DNA from: Streptomyces sp. NBC_01460
Lineage (GTDB): Bacteria > Actinomycetota > Actinomycetes > Streptomycetales > Streptomycetaceae
DNA: 64,000 nucleotides
Direction: 5' to 3'
Assembly: GCF_036227405.1 (NCBI RefSeq)
Contig: NZ_CP109473.1
Span: 806,001 to 870,000, forward strand
Shown: one piece after another, positions 34,530 through 43,408 of the stretch
Numbering within the stretch: position 1 is the stretch's first letter
How the letters are laid out: each line of letters starts with the position of its first letter
Notes under the pieces: model-generated
Told to the model about the DNA's origin: nothing
The model's input: only the letters and a program-made list of their open reading frames with translations
The model's database searches: none
Program-made: the position numbers and the translations under genes

Positions 34530-36041
34530 TCAGGCTCCGATCAGCGGGGCGCGCGGCGAGCTGTGCAAGGGTGCGGCGAGCTCGGCGAGCGCCCTTTCCA
34601 GGCTGTGCAGATGGGCGAGCGCGGGTTCGGTGACACCGGCGGGCGGAAGCGCTCCGACGAGCGCCGGCGCGCGGTCCCTCCGTACGGGCGGCGTCGTCAG
34701 CGCCTCCACCGAGGCCTCGACGCGCCAGCAGGCGGCGGCCAGCCGGGCGTCATGGGACGCCTCCGGGTCCGCCGCGACCGACGCCAGACCCCGCACCTCA
34801 CGAGCGCAGACGTCGAGCAGGGCGAGCACCTGCCCGGCCCGTGCCTTACGGGCGCGGAGCGGGCTCAGCGGATGCACCAGCGGGCCGAGGGAGAGGCGTA
34901 CGCGCCCGAGAAGCACTTCCAGTTCGGCCACCCGGGGCGCGGGATCGGCGGTCGCCGAGCCCGCCAGCCGGGCGGCCGCCTCGGCGGTGCAGACGTGCAC
35001 GCAGCGCAGAGCACGCTGGATCCAGGCGTCGGTCGTGGCGTGGGTGGTGACCGGCAGGATGACGAGCACCGCGACCATCGCGCCGAGGGCCCCGACCCCG
35101 GTCTCCAGGAGACGCAGCGCGAGCAGCGCCGGATCGAGGACGCCCAGCAGCCCGTAGAGCGTGCCCGCCAGGACCGTCACGGAGAACATCATCCAGGTGT
35201 AGGAGACGGCGGCGGTGTAGAAGATCCCGAAGACACCGAGCGCCACGAGGGCGGCGGAGGGCAGCGCCGCGCCGTGCAGCGGAGCGATGACGAGCAGCCC
35301 GACGGGGATGCCGGCCAGCGTCCCCAGCACCCGACGGAAACTCCGGACCAGGGTCTCGCCGCGCGAGGCCGTGTTGACGAAGACCCACCACGTGGCGCCG
35401 ACGGCCCAGTACCAGCGTTCCCCGGAGAGGAGCTGACCCGCCAGCAGCGCCAGGGCACCGCCCGCCGTCGCCTGGACCGCCTGACGCGTGGTCGCCCTGG
35501 CCAGCCCCCGGCCCGTCACGGGGGCGAGCACCGCCGCCACGGGCAGCCGTCGCTCGTAGCACCAGAGCCCGAAGCGGACGGCCGAGGCGGTGACGAGTGA
35601 GAGCAGGACGGCGGAGTACACCTCGGGCAGCTGCTCGGGCAGGGTGTGCAGGAACTGGGTGATGAAGAAGGCCATGAAGGCGAACACCCCGAGCGAGTGG
35701 CCACGCGGCCCCCATCGCCTGGCATAGACGCCCGCGCCCATGACCGCGAGGAAGGCCAGGTCACGCGCCACGGGAAGGTCGTGCAGCGCGGCCGCGAGGG
35801 CGAACACCGGCAGGCCGGCCACAGGGAGGAGCGCCGTGGTGACCGCCTGACCGCGCACGGTGGGGTCCAGGACCGTGAAAAGGGCCAGAAGCGCCGCGAG
35901 CCCGCCGGTGATGGCGCCGACGAGCGAGTGGCCGGCCAGGCCGCACACGACGACTGCCAGCCCGATGCCCAGGACGGCCCTGGTCGCGTGACGCAGACGC
36001 AACCGCCCCGGGTCCGGAGCCACGAACGCCCTCTTCAGCAC
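34530..36041 (-). CDS. FUSC-family membrane transporter
   Basis: A 503-residue membrane protein with two blocks of about five helices separated by cytoplasmic segments, as in FUSC/aromatic acid exporter (AaeB-like) proteins. The second block contains the conserved ERWYWAVGATWWVFVNTASRG and SFRRVLGTLAGIPVG. It probably exports organic acids or similar compounds. GTG 36041 has GGGGCGGGG just upstream; an ATG 21 bp earlier lacks one. Repeated AGGTGACC(G/A)TTGG boxes lie 95-163 bp upstream. Confidence 0.83.
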   Translation of the reverse strand: MLKRAFVAPDPGRLRLRHATRAVLGIGLAVVVCGLAGHSLVGAITGGLAALLALFTVLDPTVRGQAVTTALLPVAGLPVFALAAALHDLPVARDLAFLAVMGAGVYARRWGPRGHSLGVFAFMAFFITQFLHTLPEQLPEVYSAVLLSLVTASAVRFGLWCYERRLPVAAVLAPVTGRGLARATTRQAVQATAGGALALLAGQLLSGERWYWAVGATWWVFVNTASRGETLVRSFRRVLGTLAGIPVGLLVIAPLHGAALPSAALVALGVFGIFYTAAVSYTWMMFSVTVLAGTLYGLLGVLDPALLALRLLETGVGALGAMVAVLVILPVTTHATTDAWIQRALRCVHVCTAEAAARLAGSATADPAPRVAELEVLLGRVRLSLGPLVHPLSPLRARKARAGQVLALLDVCAREVRGLASVAADPEASHDARLAAACWRVEASVEALTTPPVRRDRAPALVGALPPAGVTEPALAHLHSLERALAELAAPLHSSPRAPLIGA

Positions 36042-36135
36042 GGATGCCCCGCCCCTTCTCATGAAAAAGGGCGCCACGGAATCCGCAGCGCCATCGACGG
36101 GTCCATCAGACCACGCTGCCGACTGCTGGCTCAAC

Positions 36136-36204
36136 AGGTGACCGTTGGACTGAGCCATTGGCCCATCAGGAGAGGTCTGATCTGTACCACGAGGTGACCA
36201 TTGG
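36136..36204. promoter_or_regulatory. promoter region of the FUSC gene with direct repeats
   Basis: AGGTGACCGTTGG (36136-36148) and AGGTGACCATTGG (36192-36204) are 12/13 identical; a third partial copy GCCATTGG is at 36154-36161. On the minus strand a TACAGAT -10-like hexamer lies between them. Possible activator or repressor sites. Confidence 0.4.
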
Positions 36205-36229
36205 CCGCACCCGAGTGCCGAGGCGACAG

Positions 36230-36266
36230 AAGAGGGCGCCGGTGCGACACGCACCGGCGCCCTCTT
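36230..36266 (-). terminator. terminator of the holin/DUF3618 operon
   Basis: A perfect 17-bp stem (arms 36230-36246 and 36250-36266, ACA loop), 76 bp beyond the DUF3618 stop codon. Confidence 0.8.
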
Positions 36267-36341
36267 CACACGCCCGGCTCCGGGCCTGGCCCCTCGGACC
36301 GGATTTACGGGAGAGGAGGCGGCCTCCGGGGCCGCGCCGAC

Positions 36342-36812
36342 TCACCCCTTCCTGCGGCGAAGGGTCACCCACGCGGCGACGGCCGCACCGGCGGCCACCA
36401 GAAGCACAGTGCGGTTGTCACGCACCGCACGAACACCCTGCGCCGTGGCGTGCCGCACCGGCTCGGGCGCCTTCTCCTCCCACGCGTCCCCGGCCTGTGC
36501 CGCCTTGATGCGAACCTGGTCGGCAGCCTTGGCCGCCTTGTCCTTGACCGGGTCGGGCACGCTGTCCTGCACCTGGTGCGCGGCCTCGGCGGCCTTCGCC
36601 TTCAGCTCCCCGGCCTTGGCCTCGGCCTGCGCCTTGATCTCGGACGACTTCTCCTTGATCTCGACGGACTTCTCCTTGGCCCGGGCCTTCACGTCGGCCT
36701 TGGCCGCCAGGGCCTCGACGGTCTCCCCGAGCTGCTCGCGGGTCTGCTCGACCTGCTCGCGCAGCTCCTGGGGGCTGGGGGTGCCGGGCTTCTCGTCGAA
36801 CGGCTTGGTCAT
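36342..36812 (-). CDS. DUF3618 membrane-anchored coiled-coil protein
   Basis: A 156-residue protein with an N-terminal DUF3618 motif (ELREQVEQTREQLGETVEALAAK), a long charged helix rich in Lys, Glu and Ala (residues about 40-115) and one C-terminal transmembrane helix ending in RRRKG. Its ATG overlaps the stop of the holin-like gene upstream (ATGA), indicating translational coupling. Such pairs are common in actinomycetes and are thought to shape or protect the envelope. The exact function is unknown. Confidence 0.85.
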   Translation of the reverse strand: MTKPFDEKPGTPSPQELREQVEQTREQLGETVEALAAKADVKARAKEKSVEIKEKSSEIKAQAEAKAGELKAKAAEAAHQVQDSVPDPVKDKAAKAADQVRIKAAQAGDAWEEKAPEPVRHATAQGVRAVRDNRTVLLVAAGAAVAAWVTLRRRKG

Positions 36813-37246
36813 CGGTGAACACTCTCCTTGATCTCGGCCACGTCGGCCTTCACGTTCTCGATCGCCTGCTCGGGCGCGGGGGGCGCCGCCTTGTCGACCT
36901 GCCTCTTGCCGGTCAGGGCCATGAGCGCGGCGATCGCGCCGAGCACGGCCGTGACGATCAGCGCCGCGGCCCACACGGGCAGGACCACCGCCAGCGCGGC
37001 GATCGCGGTCACCACCAGGGCCTCGAGCATCAGGAACCCGGCCACCCCGGCCCCGCCGAACAGCCCGCCGCCCTTGCCGTAGCGCCTGCCCTTCTCCTTC
37101 ATCTCCGCCTGAGCCAGCCTCAGCTCGCCGCGCACCAGTTCGGTCAGCTGGTGGGAGGCACGCTCCACCAGCTCACCCACCGGCGCAGTCTGGGAAGCCG
37201 GAGCGGTGCGGTCAGATCCTGTGGAGTGCGGCTGTGCACTCGACAT
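36809..37246 (-). CDS. phage holin-family (DUF1469-type) membrane protein
   Basis: A 145-residue protein with an amphipathic N-terminal helix (VGELVERASHQLTELVRGEL), two transmembrane segments around residues 62-110 and a charged C-terminus. It belongs to the actinobacterial phage-holin/DUF1469 superfamily, which here is a chromosomal membrane protein rather than a lysis gene. GAGG lies 8 nt before the ATG. It overlaps the DUF3618 gene by 4 bp. Confidence 0.85.
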   Translation of the reverse strand: MSSAQPHSTGSDRTAPASQTAPVGELVERASHQLTELVRGELRLAQAEMKEKGRRYGKGGGLFGGAGVAGFLMLEALVVTAIAALAVVLPVWAAALIVTAVLGAIAALMALTGKRQVDKAAPPAPEQAIENVKADVAEIKESVHR

Positions 37247-37434
37247 GGCAGTCACCTCATGTCCTTCCTGGTCGGCCGGGATGCACTGAGGCCCCGGCGG
37301 TCCGTGAGCCCACGCGTACCCCCGACCGTGCGGTTCAGGCCGGGGCGCGGCACCCTCTGTCCCGGACGGCAGCCGGACCGCGCCCGGCGCCGGCAGGGCG
37401 GAGCGGTCGGGCGAGCGGGCCTGCAGGGGGGCGG

Positions 37435-38484
37435 TCACACGTCGCCCAGTCGGCGCAGGTCGCCCTCGTCCCACGTACGGGTGTCACGGGGCCGCGTGTA
37501 GGGCTCGGCGTCGGGCGGGTGCCCGCCTGCGATGGCCCGTTGCCTCGCAGTCTCCGCGTCGAATTCCAGGCCGAAGAGAATCGCCAGGTTGCTGATCCAG
37601 AGCCATACGAGGAAGACGACGACGCCGGCCATGGTGCCGTAGGTCTTGTTGTAGGAGGCGAAGTTCGCGACGTACAGGGCGAAGCCCGCCGACGCTGCCA
37701 GCCACAACGCCAGTGCCAGGAAGCTGCCCGGGGTGACCCAGCGGAATCCCTTGACCTTGGCGTTGGGCGTCGCCCAGAAGAGAATCGCGATCATGACGAT
37801 GACCAGGACGATCAGAACGGGCCACTTGGCGATCGACCACACCGTCAGGGCCGAGTCGCCGATACCCAGTGCTCCGCCGGCCTGGCGCGCGAGACCGCCG
37901 GTGAACACCACGATGACCGCGCTCGCCACGGCCAGCACCATCAGCACGACCGTCACGCCGACCCGCACGGGAAGGATCTTCCAGACCGGCCGGCCCTCGG
38001 GCATGTCGTAGACGGCGTTCGCCGCACGGATGAACGCCGCCACATAACCGGAGGCCGACCACACGGCCAGCACCAGGCCGGCGATCGCCATGACCGATCC
38101 GGTGCCGGCGCTGTCCCGCAGCTCCTCCACCGCCTGGGTGATGATGTCGCGAGCCGAGCCGGGTGCCAGCCGGCTGAGGTTGGACACGAGCCTGTCGGTG
38201 GCCGACCTGCCGGTGATGCCCAGCAGCGACACCAGCACGAGCAGGGCCGGGAACAGCGACAGCACCCCGTAGTAGGTCAGCGCCGCGGCGCGATCCGTCA
38301 GCTCGTCCTCCTTGAACTCCCTCAGGGAGCCCTTCAGTACCGCGCCCCACGCCCGCCCGGGCAGTTCCGTCGGCTTTCCGGGCGCCGCCTCCTCCACCTC
38401 CGGCCGGGGCCCGGCCTCCTCCGGCTCCGGCACCGGGCGGCTGCCGCGGTGGTCCTCACGTCCTGGAAAACGAAGCTTCGCCAT
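37435..38484 (-). CDS. YihY/BrkB-family membrane protein
   Basis: A 349-residue membrane protein with about six helices following a charged 55-residue N-terminus. Family motifs are ALTYYGVLSLFPALLVLVSLLG and the final PGSFLALALWLAASAGFALYV. Formerly called ribonuclease BN, the family is now regarded as a membrane protein of unknown function. It lies 188 bp upstream of the holin/DUF3618 pair on the same strand. The start is chosen at MAKLRF; the upstream GGTGGGT is a weak ribosome site. Confidence 0.85.
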   Translation of the reverse strand: MAKLRFPGREDHRGSRPVPEPEEAGPRPEVEEAAPGKPTELPGRAWGAVLKGSLREFKEDELTDRAAALTYYGVLSLFPALLVLVSLLGITGRSATDRLVSNLSRLAPGSARDIITQAVEELRDSAGTGSVMAIAGLVLAVWSASGYVAAFIRAANAVYDMPEGRPVWKILPVRVGVTVVLMVLAVASAVIVVFTGGLARQAGGALGIGDSALTVWSIAKWPVLIVLVIVMIAILFWATPNAKVKGFRWVTPGSFLALALWLAASAGFALYVANFASYNKTYGTMAGVVVFLVWLWISNLAILFGLEFDAETARQRAIAGGHPPDAEPYTRPRDTRTWDEGDLRRLGDV

Positions 38485-38631
38485 ACCCACCGCGTAACCC
38501 CATGGCGCGGTCCTATGCCCTCGGGCCATCCGCGGTTGCTGCCTTCCGGACCTCTCCCGGACGGGCCGACGGTGCCGTTCCGCGGTGTCACTCCGTGAAG
38601 AGAGGGGCGGCCCGCCGAATCCCCGGGCTTG

Positions 38632-38829
38632 TCACGCGGCGTCGCGGCGATGCTCACGCCGACGACGCTCCACGGCATCACCGGTGCCACCCGTGCCGTC
38701 GACCAGCCGTAGGTGCCGGCCTCGCGCATGGCGCGCCGTCGGCCTGCCGAACAGCCGGTCCTCGAAACGGTCCATCCCGTAGAGCAGCAATGCGAGCGCG
38801 GGCACGATCAGAACGGCGACAGCGATCAC
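38632..38829 (-). CDS. small single-pass membrane protein (65 aa)
   Basis: A 65-residue protein with one N-terminal transmembrane helix (VIAVAVLIVPALALLLYGMD) followed by a very basic tail rich in Arg and His. GTG 38829 has GGGAGG 8 nt upstream. Short proteins of this layout are widespread in streptomycetes. Function unknown. Confidence 0.7.
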   Translation of the reverse strand: MIAVAVLIVPALALLLYGMDRFEDRLFGRPTARHARGRHLRLVDGTGGTGDAVERRRREHRRDAA

Positions 38830-39042
38830 GGCACGTACCTCCCGACCGGTGATACTCCGTCGGGTGCCCGGTGCGGCCCAGGTAACCGACCGCCGGAGTG
38901 AAGGTCCGGTGACCACCCGGTGCCCACTCCTCGACGCCCTGTCGTCACGGCTCCCCCGGCCGGCTACGGGACGTGCGGCGCGGCTCGGTCGTGACGGACC
39001 GACACCTCCCCGCCCGCTCCACGAGGTCGGCCCCGATCCCCG

Positions 39043-39498
39043 TCAGCGGCCGTACGTGGCGCGGCACAGGTCGACGATGTCGGCGGACGCGACCCCACGG
39101 CCGGTCGCGCAGACGGTGCGCATGTCGTGCGGCTGGGCCGGCCGGGCCACGCGCGGAGGGTGGGCGCGGCGGGGCTCCCGACGGGGCGGGGCCTGGTGGC
39201 GGGGCCGGTTCCCGGCCGGCCGACGGGCCGGAGGCGCGATCGCCTCCGGCTGCCGGACCGGCGCCCGCAGCTTCTCCGCCCTCTTCCGCTTCTCCTTGCG
39301 CGGCCGTTCCTCGGCCTTCCCCAGGGCGTCGTGCACCGCCGCCGGCGCGCTGGGCTCCGTGGAGGCCTGCGCGGCGGGGGCGTTGCCGGAACGCACGGAC
39401 GCCACGGGAGCCGGCAGGCCGGTCTCGGCCTGTACGGACACGCAGCCGGCCGTACTCAGCAGGGCAACGAGCGCGAGGGACATCGACCGCAGGTTCAT
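39043..39498 (-). CDS. basic Pro/Arg-rich lipoprotein
   Basis: A 151-residue lipoprotein. Signal MNLRSMSLALVALLSTAGC gives the lipidated Cys19. The middle (residues about 60-120) is strongly basic and Pro-rich (low complexity, PPARRPAGNRPRHQAPPRR), and a compact C-terminus has two cysteines (RTVCATGRG and VDLCRATYG), probably a disulphide-closed anchor. No enzymatic domain is recognised. The basic linker could bind the cell wall, which is inference. Confidence 0.75.
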   Translation of the reverse strand: MNLRSMSLALVALLSTAGCVSVQAETGLPAPVASVRSGNAPAAQASTEPSAPAAVHDALGKAEERPRKEKRKRAEKLRAPVRQPEAIAPPARRPAGNRPRHQAPPRREPRRAHPPRVARPAQPHDMRTVCATGRGVASADIVDLCRATYGR

Positions 39499-39587
39499 GC
39501 CGTGATCAACGACGGTCCGATCGACCGGACACGTGGACGGTCGGACCGACAGGACACCTAGGGGGCGCCCGGCCCCGCGCGTCCCCC

Positions 39588-40262
39588 TCAGCCGGACAGA
39601 CCGGCCCGGGCGATGCCCAGCGCGCGGGCGATCGCGCCCGGCAGCGAGTCCGGGCGTGGGTCCGCGCCCCAGGCCCACTGCTCGACGGCGATGCGCAGCG
39701 CACCGTTGAACAGGGTCGCCTGCACCCGCGGTTCGAGGGCGTCCGGCGCCTGCCCCGTGCGCTCGGCGATGACCTCGGCGAAGACCCGCTCGGCGTCGTG
39801 GTGGACCTGGAGCCAGACGGCCCGCAGCCCGGGCTCGGTGCGGGTGAGCAGGACCAGGTCGCGCAGGGCTTCGGCGTCGGTGGAGGCGGAGGCCGTGAGT
39901 GCGGACGGGCCGCCGGAGACGGCCTCGGCCAGCGGCCGGTCGCGCGGCCACGACCTCATGAGCACGGTGACGGAGTCGAGGGCGTAGGTCAGCAGCGGGC
40001 TGACGCACAGCTCCTTCGACGAGGTGTAGCGCCACAGGGTCCGCTGCGAGATGCCCGCCGCCGCGGCGATGTCGTCGGCGGTCGTCGCGGCCACGCCGCG
40101 GTCGGCGAAGAGCCGTACGGCTTCGCGGGCGATCTCCAGCCGGGTGGCGGCCTTGCGGCGTTCGGTCAGCGGAGGGCGGCCCAGGCGCGCTCCGTCCTCC
40201 GTCGCCGATCCGGCGGTGGCGCGAGGACGTCCCTTCGTCCCGCCGGCGTGTGCGGTTCCCAC
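39588..40262 (-). CDS. TetR-family regulator
   Basis: A 224-residue repressor. The DNA-binding domain follows an unusual 36-residue N-terminal extension: RLEIAREAVRLFADRGVAAT, then TADDIAAAAGISQRTLWRYTSSKE as the helix-turn-helix. The C-terminal ligand domain is of the common TetR_C type. GTG 40262 has GAAAGG upstream. It is divergent from an SDR dehydrogenase gene, with a 130-bp shared promoter region, so it probably controls that gene and perhaps the monooxygenase operon that follows. Confidence 0.87.
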   Translation of the reverse strand: MGTAHAGGTKGRPRATAGSATEDGARLGRPPLTERRKAATRLEIAREAVRLFADRGVAATTADDIAAAAGISQRTLWRYTSSKELCVSPLLTYALDSVTVLMRSWPRDRPLAEAVSGGPSALTASASTDAEALRDLVLLTRTEPGLRAVWLQVHHDAERVFAEVIAERTGQAPDALEPRVQATLFNGALRIAVEQWAWGADPRPDSLPGAIARALGIARAGLSG

Positions 40263-40392
40263 GGCGTTCGGCCACCTTTCTTCCCGGCTGCGCCCATCGT
40301 AGCGATGTTCTTTCTGGCGCGATCCGACATCATGGCACGGCCCGCCAATAACGTAACGTGACGGCGGAATCGCCGATCTCAAGGAGCGTCTC
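40263..40392. promoter_or_regulatory. divergent TetR / SDR promoter region
   Basis: This gap contains A+T-rich sequence around 40345-40358 and a short dyad CGGCG-GAAT-CGCCG at 40362-40375 just upstream of the SDR ribosome site. The dyad could be a TetR operator but is short. Confidence 0.35.
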
Positions 40393-41160
40393 GTGAGCGT
40401 CACCACCAGCGGCCCCGGCCGCAGCGTCATCGTCACCGGAGCCGGATCGGGCATCGGCCGGGCCGTCGCCCTGCGGTTCGCGGCGGAGGGCGCGCGCGTC
40501 GTGATAGCCGACGTCGATCCCGCGTCGGCCGGGAAGGTCGCCGGGGAGGTGGCGCAGGCCGGGGGCACGGCGGTCACCGTGATCGGGGACCTGCGGGACC
40601 AGGCCGTGGTCGACCGGGTCGCGGCAACGGCGGCGGCGGAGTTCGGCGGGATAGACGTCCTGGTCAACAACGCCGGGGTCATGGACAGCATGTCGGCGGC
40701 CGCCGACACCGGTGACGACGAGTGGGAGCGCGTCATCGGCATCAACCTCACGGCCCCGTTCCGTCTCACCCGGGCCGTGCTCCCGCACATGCTGGCCGTG
40801 AGCAGGGGCGCCATCGTGTTCACCGCCTCCGAGGCCTCCCTGCGGGGCAGCGCGGCGGGTGCGGCCTACACCGCCTCCAAGCACGGCATCGCCGGTCTGA
40901 CCAAGTCCCTGGCGGTCATGTACCGCGACAAGGGGATCCGCACCAACGCCATCGCCCCGGGCGGCACCCTCACCAACATCAGGGTCGACGCGGACCGGGG
41001 CGCCCACGGGCCCGCAGCCCTCGCCCCCTACATGGGCAACGTCGGCACCCCCGCGCAGGCGGACGAGCAGGCGGCGGCCATCGTCTTCCTGGCATCCGAC
41101 GCGGCGAGCAACATCAACGGGGCGATCCTGCCTGTCGACAACGGCTGGTCCGCGGTCTGA
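40393..41160 (+). CDS. short-chain dehydrogenase/reductase
   Basis: A 255-residue classical SDR. NAD(P)-binding TGAGSGIG (residues 15-22), NNAG near residue 93, the catalytic Ser in FTASEAS and YTASK. The acidic residue after strand 2 (VVIADVD) favours NAD(H). It probably oxidises a secondary alcohol to a ketone, which would supply the substrate of the Baeyer-Villiger monooxygenase encoded 415 bp downstream. GTG start with AAGGAG upstream. Confidence 0.9.
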   Translation: MSVTTSGPGRSVIVTGAGSGIGRAVALRFAAEGARVVIADVDPASAGKVAGEVAQAGGTAVTVIGDLRDQAVVDRVAATAAAEFGGIDVLVNNAGVMDSMSAAADTGDDEWERVIGINLTAPFRLTRAVLPHMLAVSRGAIVFTASEASLRGSAAGAAYTASKHGIAGLTKSLAVMYRDKGIRTNAIAPGGTLTNIRVDADRGAHGPAALAPYMGNVGTPAQADEQAAAIVFLASDAASNINGAILPVDNGWSAV

Positions 41161-41575
41161 GGCCCCGTCCGTGCGGGCTGTCGCCGACGGCCCACTCGGA
41201 CGCGCATGCGGCCCGACCGTTCGCTCCACCGCTTCCGGCCATCTCCGCCGGCGCCCTTTCCAGCGCGGAGAGCGGCGGGAGCCGCCGCCGCGGACGGACG
41301 GGCGACCATTTCCGGACAGCTTCACCCTGCTCCCCGGGTGACCCTCGATATGTATCGACCACACGATATGTATGCTGCACTAGCGCGGTACGGCGCACGG
41401 CACAAGTCCCAGGAGACCGAGGGGAATCGTCCCCGGACACCCCGTCCGGTGACTTCGCGGACGCCGAGTGACGACCACTCCCTCCCCTCGCCCCCGCCCT
41501 CTCCGCGCGGACCACTCGTCGGACATCGGCACCGGATCCATCCCCCGAGACGAATCCAGAGGAATGAGGCCGCAC
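41161..41575. promoter_or_regulatory. 415-bp non-coding region with tandem CGATATGTAT elements
   Basis: No gene is evident. A+T-rich elements stand out at 41346-41375: a perfect inverted repeat CGATA-TG-TATCG (41346-41357), and 18 bp further the near-copy CGATATGTATGC (41364-41375). The second contains TATGCT, a plausible -10. They probably form the operator/promoter of the monooxygenase operon. Confidence 0.55.
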
Positions 41576-43408
41576 ATGCCCTCCCCCCACACCTCACCCA
41601 TACCGCCCACCGGCCCGGACACACACCGGCTGGGGTTCGATCCCCAAGCACTGCGCCTGAAGTACCGGCAGGAACGCGACCGGCGGATCCGCCCCGACGG
41701 CAGCGCCCAGTACCAGCGCACCACGGGCGAGTTCGGCTATTACGACGCCGATCCCCACGCCGACCCCGACTTCACCCGTGAGCCCCTGACGGACCAGGTG
41801 GACGCGGTGATCGTCGGTGGCGGTTTCGGTGGGCTCCTCGCCGCGGCACGGCTGCGCCAGGCGGGCGTCGAGACGATCCGCGTGATCGAGAAGGGCGGAG
41901 ATTTCGGAGGCACCTGGTACTGGAACCGGTATCCGGGCATCCACTGCGACATCGACGCGTACACCTACATGCCTCTGCTCGAGGAGGTCGGCTACGTCCC
42001 GAAGTGGAAGTACGCCCCGGGCGAGGAGATCCGCGAGCACTCGGAGGCGATCGCACGGCACTTCGACCTCTACCGTGACGCCTGCTTCCAGACCGCCGTG
42101 ACCGAACTGCGCTGGGACGACAGCACGTCGGAGTGGACGGTCGGCACGGACCGCGGAGACCTCATCAGGGCCCGCTACGTGGTGGTGTCCAGTGGGACGC
42201 TCAGCCAGGCGAAGCTGCCCGGCATCCCGGGCATCGAGACCTTCGAGGGCCACACCTTCCACACCAGCCGCTGGGACTACGACTACACCGGCGGCGACCA
42301 GAGCGGCGGCCTGACCGGGCTCGCCGACAAGCGCGTGGCACTGATCGGCACGGGTGCGACCGCCATCCAGGTCGTCCCGCACCTCGGAGCCGACGCGCGG
42401 CAGGTGTACGTGTTCCAGCGCACGCCGTCCTCCGTCGACGTGCGGGACAACCGGCCCACCGACCCGGAGTGGGCCACGTCGCTCGAACCGGGCTGGCAGC
42501 GCCGCCGGATGGAGAACTTCCTCAAGGTCGTCACCGGCAAGCCGGTGGACGAGGACCTGGTGGACGACGCCTGGACGAGCACCGCCCGTCTGCAGGAGAA
42601 GCTCATCCCGACCGACGCCTACAGGGACGTTCCCGCCGAGGAGCGTGAACGCGCCTACGAACTGGCCGACTTCCAGAAGATGAACGAGATCCGTGCCCGC
42701 GTGGACTCCGTGGTCGAGGACAGCGAGACCGCGGAGAAGCTCAAGCCCTGGTACCGCTACATGTGCAAGCGGCCCACGTTCAGCGACCACTACCTCCAGA
42801 CCTTCAACCACCCCCATGTGACCCTGGTCGACACCGCCGACAGCCACGGTGTCGAACGCATCACCCGCAACGCCGTGGTGGTGGGCGGGACCGAGTACGA
42901 GGTCGACTGCATCATCTTCGCGACCGGCTTCGAGGTCGGTGTCTCGGGCGTGCTGTCCGGCCGGCTCCCTGTGTACGGGCGGGGCGGGGCATCCCTCCTG
43001 CAGACGTGGAGCGAGGGCCCCAGGACGCTGCACGGGTTCTACAGCCACGGCTTCCCGAACTTCTTCCAGCTCGGGCCGCTGCAGAACGCCAGCGCCGTCA
43101 ACTACGTACACATCCTCGACGAACAGGCCACGCACGTCGCGGAGGTCGTCGCCGAGTCACGCAGGCGCGGGGCCCGGTGCGTCGAGCCCACGGTCAGGGC
43201 GCAGGAGGAGTGGGTGGCCACGATCCGCCGGAAGGCGGCGAGCCTGCACGAGTTCCAGGCGGAGTGCACCCCGGGGTACTACAACAACGAGGGCAGGCCC
43301 CGGGCGCGGAGCGAGTCCTTCGGCGACGGCCCGGTCGCCTTCCACGAGCTGCTGAGGGCCTGGCGCGAGGGCGACGGCATGAACGACGTCATGACCGAGG
43401 CCAGGTGA
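41576..43408 (+). CDS. Baeyer-Villiger monooxygenase
   Basis: A 610-residue FAD- and NADPH-dependent flavoprotein monooxygenase. The first Rossmann motif is GGGFGG (81-86), the fingerprint F-x-G-x3-H-T-x2-W is [11 protein letters not shown] (223-233) and the second Rossmann motif is GTGATA (258-263). The length and N-terminal extension of about 70 residues resemble the steroid/cyclopentadecanone monooxygenase branch rather than phenylacetone monooxygenase. It should insert oxygen beside a ketone to give an ester or lactone. ATG 41576 has GAGG 6 nt upstream; ATG 41564 is an alternative. Overlaps the following gene by 4 bp. Confidence 0.9.
   Translation: MPSPHTSPIPPTGPDTHRLGFDPQALRLKYRQERDRRIRPDGSAQYQRTTGEFGYYDADPHADPDFTREPLTDQVDAVIVGGGFGGLLAAARLRQAGVETIRVIEKGGDFGGTWYWNRYPGIHCDIDAYTYMPLLEEVGYVPKWKYAPGEEIREHSEAIARHFDLYRDACFQTAVTELRWDDSTSEWTVGTDRGDLIRARYVVVSSGTLSQAKLPGIPGIETFEGHTFHTSRWDYDYTGGDQSGGLTGLADKRVALIGTGATAIQVVPHLGADARQVYVFQRTPSSVDVRDNRPTDPEWATSLEPGWQRRRMENFLKVVTGKPVDEDLVDDAWTSTARLQEKLIPTDAYRDVPAEERERAYELADFQKMNEIRARVDSVVEDSETAEKLKPWYRYMCKRPTFSDHYLQTFNHPHVTLVDTADSHGVERITRNAVVVGGTEYEVDCIIFATGFEVGVSGVLSGRLPVYGRGGASLLQTWSEGPRTLHGFYSHGFPNFFQLGPLQNASAVNYVHILDEQATHVAEVVAESRRRGARCVEPTVRAQEEWVATIRRKAASLHEFQAECTPGYYNNEGRPRARSESFGDGPVAFHELLRAWREGDGMNDVMTEAR

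Noticed and set aside
33414..35600. A 728-codon plus-strand frame opposite the lactonase and FUSC genes
   Set aside because: It runs across two real genes and an intergenic gap, and shows no domain.
36809..37246. Prophage lysis gene, from the phage-holin family name
   Set aside because: Neighbours are chromosomal envelope genes (DUF3618, YihY) and no endolysin or phage structural genes are near.
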